Position numbers and translations under genes: made by a program. Below, in pieces: positions 32,478-38,674 of a stretch of DNA of 38,674 nt. Source of the DNA: JAYPEY01 sp047618185 (GTDB lineage Bacteria; Verrucomicrobiota; Verrucomicrobiia; Limisphaerales; JAYPEY01). The stretch spans positions 1 through 38,674 of the forward strand of contig JBLHKZ010000015.1 in assembly GCA_047618185.1 (NCBI GenBank), in the 5' to 3' direction. The stretch's first letter is position 1. Each line of letters opens with the position of its first letter. The notes under the pieces are model-generated. The model did no database searches, had not been told where the DNA came from, and worked only from the letters and a program-made list of their open reading frames with translations.

Positions 32478-33908
32478 TTAAAACAAAGCCGTGACTGGCG
32501 TCCCGCGCGTCACGGGCAACGGTCGATCCTCCTGATCGTAGATGTGGGTCTCGGGTGGAATGCCAAAGGCGTGGTAAATGGTCGCGCCAAGGTCGTCGGG
32601 CGTGACGGGCTTGTCCGTGACGAAGGCGGCGTGCTTGTCGCTTTCGCCGTAGACTTGGCCGCCCTTGACGCCGCCGCCGGCGAGCACGGTGGAGTAGCAG
32701 TGCGGCCAGTGATCGCGCCCGGCGTTCTTGTTAATTTTCGGCGTGCGTCCGAACTCGCCAATCACGACGACCAGTGTGTCGTCCAAAAGACCTCGTTGGG
32801 ACAGATCGTCCAACAGCGCGGAATAGGCCTTATCGAATGAGGGGCAGCAATAAGGCGCCGTGATCATGTCGAAGCCCTTGTTGTAGCCGCCGCAAACCTC
32901 CTTGTCGCTGCCGTGGTTGTCCCAGAGATTGAATTGGCAGCCGTCCTTTCCATAAAAGGTCCAGAAGACATTGACCATGCGGACGCCGGATTCAACCAAC
33001 CGACGGGCCATGAGGAAACTTTGCCCGTATTCGTTGCGGCCATAACGGTCCCGCAGCTTGGGTGACTCGCGTTCGAGATCGAACGCTTTCTTGGCTTCGC
33101 CGGAGGAAACCATCGAGAAGGCTTTGTCTCGATACTTCTGCGACTGGTTGATGATGGGCCCCTTGAGTTGTTCGTCGCTCAGGCGGTCGAGGCGCTCCAT
33201 GAGGTCCCGACGCGAGCGCATGCGATTGGCATCGATTCCCGCCACTGGATCGAGCGAATTCACGGCCAGGTCCTTGTCGCCGAGCGAATCCGTTTTGGAT
33301 TCGTTCAGGGCGAAGCAGTCAAATTCCGGGCCGAGGAAGCCGCCGGTCTGGCCTTTGTAGAAGCGCGCGCCGGTGGTGAAGAATCTCGGCAGGGTCACCC
33401 AGGCGGGGAGCTCGCCTGGCGCGCCCAGCAGGGAATGCAGCGCGGCGCCGATGCCGGGATGATCTTCGCGACTCGCGGGGTAGGCCCGCTTCGACGGCGG
33501 GTTCATCGTCGATAGCAGCGTGTAGAGAATGCCCACGTCGTGGTTCGGGTTGTCGTGAACCATCGAGCGAATAATGGAAAACTTGTCGGCGTGTTTGGCT
33601 GTTTGCGGCAGCAGTTCCGTTAGTTGAATATCCGGCGCATTGGTCGAAAGGGGTTTGAACGGACTGCGGTATTCCGAGGGGATGCCGGGTTTGGGATCCC
33701 ACATATCCAGTTGAGACGGCCCGCCGCAGAGGAAGATGTAGATGCAGTTTTTAGCCGTGCCGTTGTAGCGGGCTTTTTGGGGCTGAGCCGATTCGGCCGC
33801 GAGCAGGCCGGGCAGGCTCAGTCCGGCCGCGCCGGCGACGCCCAGACGGAGCAGGTCGCGGCGTGAAATTCGCGAATGACGACTTGCGCTGGAGGGAAAG
33901 AGATTCAT
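32478..33908 (-). CDS. Tat-exported DUF1501 protein (1)
   Basis: This 476-residue protein starts with a twin-arginine signal (RISRRDLLRLGVAGAAGL). The DUF1501 fold, related to the alkaline phosphatase/sulfatase superfamily, is visible in CIYIFLCGGPSQLDMWDPKP, KFSIIRSMVHDNPNHDVG, ILYTLLSTMNPPSKRAYPAS, LVVVIGEFGRTPKINKNAGR and RDHWPHCYSTVLAGGGVKGG. The D-W and GEFGRTP/RDHW segments carry candidate metal-binding residues. DUF1501 genes usually sit beside a DUF1549/DUF1553 cytochrome-containing gene in planctomycetes and verrucomicrobia; here that partner is missing and a second DUF1501 gene starts divergently at 34063. The biochemical function is unknown. The end is two bases from the palindrome preceding the histone-like gene promoter. 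Confidence 0.9.
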   Translation of the reverse strand: MNLFPSSASRHSRISRRDLLRLGVAGAAGLSLPGLLAAESAQPQKARYNGTAKNCIYIFLCGGPSQLDMWDPKPGIPSEYRSPFKPLSTNAPDIQLTELLPQTAKHADKFSIIRSMVHDNPNHDVGILYTLLSTMNPPSKRAYPASREDHPGIGAALHSLLGAPGELPAWVTLPRFFTTGARFYKGQTGGFLGPEFDCFALNESKTDSLGDKDLAVNSLDPVAGIDANRMRSRRDLMERLDRLSDEQLKGPIINQSQKYRDKAFSMVSSGEAKKAFDLERESPKLRDRYGRNEYGQSFLMARRLVESGVRMVNVFWTFYGKDGCQFNLWDNHGSDKEVCGGYNKGFDMITAPYCCPSFDKAYSALLDDLSQRGLLDDTLVVVIGEFGRTPKINKNAGRDHWPHCYSTVLAGGGVKGGQVYGESDKHAAFVTDKPVTPDDLGATIYHAFGIPPETHIYDQEDRPLPVTRGTPVTALF

Positions 33909-34024
33909 GCGGACGGCGGATTTGGCTTTTTTGCCGATTCGATCCAGAGCCTGTGGCGACGGCGTAATGCTGTCAAATACGTTTGGCGGATTCGGTTTCC
34001 AAGGTTACCGCCGTTTCAAAGCCA

Positions 34025-34054
34025 TTGCCACCCGTCTTCAATTGTCCCTATATT
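34025..34054 (+). promoter_or_regulatory. Candidate promoter of the second DUF1501 gene (TTGCCA-18-TATATT)
   Basis: TTGCCA (34025-34030) and TATATT (34049-34054), each 5 of 6 to consensus, are 18 bp apart. The predicted start is one to three bases before the ATG at 34063, so the message would be nearly leaderless. This also argues against the upstream in-frame ATG at 33907. Confidence 0.45.
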
Positions 34055-34062
34055 TCGCAGTC

Positions 34063-35475
34063 ATGCTTTCACTTTCAAACAACGGCCCTGATCCGCGTCG
34101 GACGGGGCTGAGTCGCCGTAATTTCCTGAGCGCGGGGAGTCTGGCGTTGGGCGGGTTGACGCTGCCGGATTTGTTGGCCGCCCAGGCGGCGGCTTCGGCG
34201 ACGGGCAAAAGTCTGGTCAAGGACAAGGCGGTGATCTTCCTGTTTATGCAAGGCGGACCGGCGCAGCAGGAACTGTTTGATCCCAAGATGGATCGGCCCG
34301 AGGGAATTCGCAGCGCGACTGGCGAGGTCAAGACCTCCATTCCGGGCGTGACCTTTGGCTCCACTTTGCAACGCCTTTCCAAATTGGCCCACAAGCTCAG
34401 CGTGGTGCGCTCATTCACGACCGGCGACGGCAATCACGACATCAAGCCGATCGTCGGGCGGGACTCGCTGGGCGCGAATATCGGCTCGCTCTATGCGCGC
34501 ATCGCGGGAACCAATCGGCCCGATAGCGCGATGCCGACCAATGTCGCGCTTTATCCACAGGCGGTCGACCCGACGACGATGCCGCCAATTTTGAACTTCG
34601 GAGATATTAACAGCTCCGGCGATTTGGGAATGGCCTATTCGCCCTTTGTGCCGGGGAGCGGAGGCGGTTTGGAGGACGATTTGAAATTGTCGATTTCCCA
34701 GCGGCGCCTGGACGATCGGCGGCAGTTGTTGGGCGGGTTGGATCGAATCAAGCGCGCGGTCGACTCCTCGGGCGCGATTGAGGGCGTCGACAAGTTTCAA
34801 GAGCAGGCATTCAGCACGATTCTGAGCGGCGTTTCGGACGCGTTTGACCTGTCCAAGGAAGATCCGCGATTGGTGGCTCGCTACGATACTGCGCCTTTGA
34901 TCAGCCCGGAAAAAATCAGCAAACGCTGGGCGAATCGCGAGCGTTACATCGACAACGTGAAGTCGCTCGGCAAGTTGCTATTAATGGCGCGACGTCTGTG
35001 CGAGCGCGGGGCGGGCTTTGTGACAGTGACCACGAATTTTGTCTGGGACATGCACGCCGACAAGAACAACGCGACGATGACTGAAGGGATGGGCTATGTG
35101 GGCGTTCCTTTCGATCACGCGGTTTCGGCGTTTATTGAAGATCTCGAAGCGCGAGGTCTGAGTGAGAAGATTATGCTGGTTTGCTGTGGCGAAATGGGCC
35201 GCACGCCGAAGATCAATGCGCGCGGCGGACGCGATCATTGGGGCGGTCTGGCTCCGCTGATGATTTATGGCGGCGGGCTCAAAATGGGACAAGTGATTGG
35301 GCAATCGTCGCGCGATGCGTCGGAGCCTTCCTCTCATCCCTACACGATTAAGAATCTGATTGGCACGATCATGCATACGCTGCTGGACACGGGCGAAGTG
35401 CGCGTGACTGATGGCCTGCCGCGTCAGTTGGTGTCAGCGGTGACGGGCTACGAACCGATCAGCGAATTGATTTAG
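34063..35475 (+). CDS. Tat-exported DUF1501 protein (2)
   Basis: From the ATG at 34063 the protein has 470 residues, beginning MLSLSNNGPDPRRTGLSRRN, with the Tat motif LSRRNFLSAGSLALGGL. An ATG at 33907 would add 52 residues before the Tat signal and overlap the start of the divergent DUF1501 gene, so it is rejected. Family landmarks are AVIFLFMQGGPAQQELFDPK, KLSVVRSFTTGDGNHDIKP, MLVCCGEMGRTPKINARGGR and RDHWGGLAPLMIYGGGLKMG. It is clearly a different subfamily from the neighbouring DUF1501 gene. Eighteen bases after its stop begins an SDR gene, probably co-transcribed. Function unknown; the fold suggests a metal-dependent hydrolase. Confidence 0.9.
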   Translation: MLSLSNNGPDPRRTGLSRRNFLSAGSLALGGLTLPDLLAAQAAASATGKSLVKDKAVIFLFMQGGPAQQELFDPKMDRPEGIRSATGEVKTSIPGVTFGSTLQRLSKLAHKLSVVRSFTTGDGNHDIKPIVGRDSLGANIGSLYARIAGTNRPDSAMPTNVALYPQAVDPTTMPPILNFGDINSSGDLGMAYSPFVPGSGGGLEDDLKLSISQRRLDDRRQLLGGLDRIKRAVDSSGAIEGVDKFQEQAFSTILSGVSDAFDLSKEDPRLVARYDTAPLISPEKISKRWANRERYIDNVKSLGKLLLMARRLCERGAGFVTVTTNFVWDMHADKNNATMTEGMGYVGVPFDHAVSAFIEDLEARGLSEKIMLVCCGEMGRTPKINARGGRDHWGGLAPLMIYGGGLKMGQVIGQSSRDASEPSSHPYTIKNLIGTIMHTLLDTGEVRVTDGLPRQLVSAVTGYEPISELI

Positions 35476-35493
35476 GCGAGGGGCAATTCAGCG

Positions 35494-36303
35494 ATGAATC
35501 TTCAATTGGAGGGAAAAACGGCATTGGTCAGCGGCGGGGCAAAGGGAATCGGCGCGTCCGTCGCGCGTTTGTTTCGCGAGGAAGGCGCCCGAGTCGTCGT
35601 CGTCGACCGTGACGTTGCGGCGGGCGAGACGCTGGCAAGTGAGTTGGAAAAGGGCGGAAGCGAATCCGTATTGTTCGTCGAAGCGGACCTGAGTCGGGAG
35701 GCTGATTGCCGGAAGGCTGTCGAGGAAACGGTCGGCAAGTTCGGCGGGTTGGATGTGCTGGTGAACAATGCCGGATTCAATGACGCGGTCAGCCTGGATC
35801 GGCCGCCCGCAGACTTTGCGGCTTCGCTGAATCTCAATCTCGTTTCCGCCTACAGTCTGACGCACTTCGCGCGGGAGGCGCTGAAAGCCGCGCGCGGCGC
35901 GATCGTCAATGTGAGCTCCAAGGTCTCCGTGACGGGGCAGGGCAGCACGTCGGGGTACGCCGCCGCCAAAGGCGGCATCAACGCCCTGACCCGCGAGTGG
36001 GCGGTGGCGCTGGCGCCGGACGGCGTGCGGGTGAATTGCGTGATGCCCGCCGAATGCCTGACGCCGCAATACACAAGCTGGTTTGAAACGCAGGCCGATC
36101 CGGCGGCGGCGAAGGCGGCGATCGATCAGCTCGTGCCGCTGGGCGGCCGGATGACTACACCGGAGGAAATTGCGGCGATGATTGTCTTTCTCGCGTCGCC
36201 CGTGTCATCACATACGACGGGGCAGATCGTGTTCGTCGATGGCGGCTATACCCACTTTGACCGTTCATTCACCCACGGCCACCAGAAGTGGGGAGAGGCT
36301 TGA
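35494..36303 (+). CDS. SDR-family sugar-dehydrogenase-like oxidoreductase
   Basis: This 269-residue cytoplasmic SDR has GGAKGIG (14-20) for the cofactor, an Asp in VVVVDRD (~38-40) that usually favours NAD over NADP, NNAG (91-94), catalytic Ser in NVSSKVSVTG (~141) and YAAAK (Tyr155, Lys159). The C-terminus, QIVFVDGGYTHFDRS, resembles L-fucose dehydrogenase-like SDRs (GGYxHLDR), so oxidation of a free sugar is the best guess. A weak ribosome binding site (GAGGGG) lies in the 18-bp gap after the DUF1501 gene. Nothing is missing or truncated. Confidence 0.82.
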   Translation: MNLQLEGKTALVSGGAKGIGASVARLFREEGARVVVVDRDVAAGETLASELEKGGSESVLFVEADLSREADCRKAVEETVGKFGGLDVLVNNAGFNDAVSLDRPPADFAASLNLNLVSAYSLTHFAREALKAARGAIVNVSSKVSVTGQGSTSGYAAAKGGINALTREWAVALAPDGVRVNCVMPAECLTPQYTSWFETQADPAAAKAAIDQLVPLGGRMTTPEEIAAMIVFLASPVSSHTTGQIVFVDGGYTHFDRSFTHGHQKWGEA

Positions 36304-36421
36304 GGGTTGAGGGTGGGAACAGCGGACTTTCCCTGAATGCCAGAAGTTATTTCGGATAGGGCCGCCGGTCGGCTTATCTTCACGGAAGAGGATCATGTCT
36401 CACAATGCCGTCTTGCGTTCC

Positions 36422-36521
36422 AAAGCGGCAGAGGACAGCCGCACTCCAAGACCTGTCGGAACACGAACGGGCCATGGAATACGCGGCAGCGTCGTGGAGT
36501 GCGGCTGTCCTCTGCCGCTTT
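36422..36521. repeat. 100-bp inverted-repeat element, copy 2
   Basis: Arms 36422-36448 (AAAGCGGCAGAGGACAGCCG...) and 36495-36521 are perfect 27-bp reverse complements. The element matches the one at 19134-19233 in both arms and centre (TGTCGGA, CCATGGAA, GCAGCGT). Relative to copy 1 the left arm has C instead of G in GCAxTCCA and the right arm has the complementary G, so pairing is kept. It fills part of the 335-bp gap (36304-36638) between convergent genes. The remainder of that gap contains a 7-bp GTGAGCG/CGCTCAC pair (36579-36585 and 36636-36642) and no recognisable gene. Confidence 0.88.
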
Positions 36522-36638
36522 TTGGGCTGCGCTGATGCGCAGCCGGGCTTCAGAGTTCAACTTCGCGCTGCGTTCTTAGTGAGCGTCGTTCCGCCAGACT
36601 GCGGACACGGGCAGCCTGTGATGTTTCTCCTCCGTCGC

Positions 36639-38000
<1,362 letters not shown>

Positions 38001-38007
38001 GGTTGGG

Positions 38008-38035
38008 ATACTACCCACTATGGAAGGCGGGTCAA
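38008..38035 (-). promoter_or_regulatory. Candidate promoter of the Gfo/Idh/MocA gene (TTGACC-16-TAGTAT)
   Basis: On the minus strand TTGACC (38030-38035) and TAGTAT (38008-38013) are 16 bp apart. The predicted start is at about 38001, directly at the ATG (38000), implying a leaderless mRNA. It overlaps the beginning of the divergent membrane protein frame, which may mean that gene really starts at 38050 or 38068. Confidence 0.4.
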
Positions 38036-38523
38036 ACGAACTTCCCAAGATGAAGAAATTCAGTGCAATGGAACGTCTCAAGGGGTGTTTCTACCAGTCG
38101 TCGTGCGTCGGGGTGATAATTTTGGTCTGCCTTTTGTTTAGTCTTGTTCGTGTCCATTTCCCCAAGTTGTGTTTGGTCGCAGTAGGCTTGGTGGCGCTTG
38201 GGATCGTGGTAAAGGGTGTCATTGCCGTCATCAAGCGTAGACGCGCGCTAAACCGGGAGGGTTTCTACACAAGGGAACCTTTTGGCTGCGTCGGTTTCGT
38301 AAAATATGAGGAGAATAGGGATGGCAAGATCGATTTGCTTAAAATCCCGGTAGAGAGCATTGGGACCGGATGGTTTGTCGTTGTTATCCCCACACGGGAT
38401 CAGTGGAATGAAACGATGCCAGAGTGGGCCGAAGATCGACGGGATGAGATCTGTAAGCGGGTTATCGCGGTGATGCCTAGGGAGCGGGTGCGGTTGGCCA
38501 ATGACTGGTTCTTACCGCCCTGA
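38020..38523 (+). CDS. Small membrane protein of unknown function
   Basis: This is 167 residues from the ATG at 38020; in-frame ATGs at 38050 and 38068 are equally possible and would avoid the divergent promoter. Two adjacent hydrophobic helices (SSCVGVIILVCLLFSLVRV and LCLVAVGLVALGIVVKGVI) are followed by a basic stop-transfer (KRRRALNREGF) and a soluble C-terminal part of about 90 residues (GCVGFVKYEENRDGKIDLLK, PTRDQWNETMPEWAEDRRDE). No family was recognised. Codon use looks less GC-biased than in the neighbours, which may hint at a younger or acquired gene. It is followed after ~100 bp by the GlsB-like gene on the same strand. Confidence 0.6.
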   Translation: MEGGSNELPKMKKFSAMERLKGCFYQSSCVGVIILVCLLFSLVRVHFPKLCLVAVGLVALGIVVKGVIAVIKRRRALNREGFYTREPFGCVGFVKYEENRDGKIDLLKIPVESIGTGWFVVVIPTRDQWNETMPEWAEDRRDEICKRVIAVMPRERVRLANDWFLPP

Positions 38524-38626
38524 TCTGGGCGCGTCGCTGAGCGACCGTATTCCGAACCATGTTGAGACAATTCCCTTCGGGACGCTTGGCAAAGGCCCGC
38601 AGCGTCGATAGCTTTGCGCTCACGTT

Positions 38627-38674
38627 ATGAAACTTATTGGGTTCCTCATTATTGGCGCCATCGCCGGCTGGCTG
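38627..38674 (+). CDS. GlsB/YeaQ/YmgE-family stress membrane protein (5' end only)
   Basis: The last 48 bases of the window encode MKLIGFLIIGAIAGWL, open to the edge. The IIGAIAGWL pattern is the N-terminus of the small transglycosylase-associated (GlsB/YeaQ/YmgE) membrane proteins of about 80-90 residues, which have three hydrophobic helices and are linked to stress responses. Only 16 codons are visible, so the assignment is provisional. Confidence 0.6.
   Translation, partial: MKLIGFLIIGAIAGWL

Noticed and set aside
33907..34062. Longer start for the second DUF1501 gene
   Set aside because: It would put 52 residues before the Tat signal and overlap the divergent DUF1501 start; the promoter-like pair at 34025-34054 lies inside it.

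Overview
This GC-rich chromosomal window most likely comes from a Verrucomicrobiota bacterium, with Planctomycetota as the main alternative. The evidence is the gene mix: two Tat-exported DUF1501 proteins, a planctomycete-type cytochrome c domain, a Tat-exported Gfo/Idh/MocA oxidoreductase, a PQQ-propeller/malectin protein, a huge envelope protein, and a small Hc1-like histone H1 homologue. Shine-Dalgarno sequences are mostly absent. Several spacers carry palindromic repeats. No rRNA, tRNA, CRISPR array, insertion sequence or phage gene was recognised.

Layout. 1-1.5 kb: a decayed sulfatase tail, a small heme c protein and a Tat cupin-like protein. 1.6-18.9 kb, all on the minus strand: an ECF sigma factor with an apparent frameshift, a 1380-residue membrane-anchored anti-sigma-like/STN/VWA (YfbK-type) protein, a 2356-residue membrane protein with an internal duplication, a PQQ-propeller protein with an embedded methyltransferase-like domain and a C-terminal malectin domain, and a Tat helical protein. 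19.2-21.8 kb: two secreted esterases in divergent orientation and a DUF433/DUF5615 toxin-antitoxin pair. 21.8-25.7 kb: a three-gene minus-strand group (SDR, GH88-like hydrolase, Old Yellow Enzyme-type oxidoreductase), probably for carbohydrate use. 25.8-29.7 kb: housekeeping genes lgt, an RluD-like pseudouridine synthase and typA. 29.8-36.3 kb: a LamG protein, an HGSNAT-like membrane acyltransferase, the histone-like protein, two divergent DUF1501 genes and a second SDR. 36.6-38.7 kb: the Gfo/Idh/MocA protein, a small membrane protein and the first 16 codons of a GlsB/YeaQ/YmgE-type membrane protein.

The best candidate for an undescribed system is the sigma-VWA-giant-PQQ group (3313-18879). 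A sigma factor sits upstream of a protein whose cytosolic N-terminus looks like an anti-sigma domain. That protein's outer part carries a secretin-type STN domain and a metal-ion-dependent VWA adhesion fold. The next gene encodes an envelope protein longer than 2300 residues. This looks like an envelope-sensing or envelope-assembly module, but its function is inferred only from domains and order.

The spacers are notable. A perfect 33-bp inverted repeat with two nested hairpins separates the giant gene from the VWA gene. A cluster of short hairpins and a 28-bp inverted repeat fill the sigma-VWA spacer. A ~100-bp inverted-repeat element occurs twice (19134-19233 and 36422-36521), with a paired base change that keeps the stem intact.
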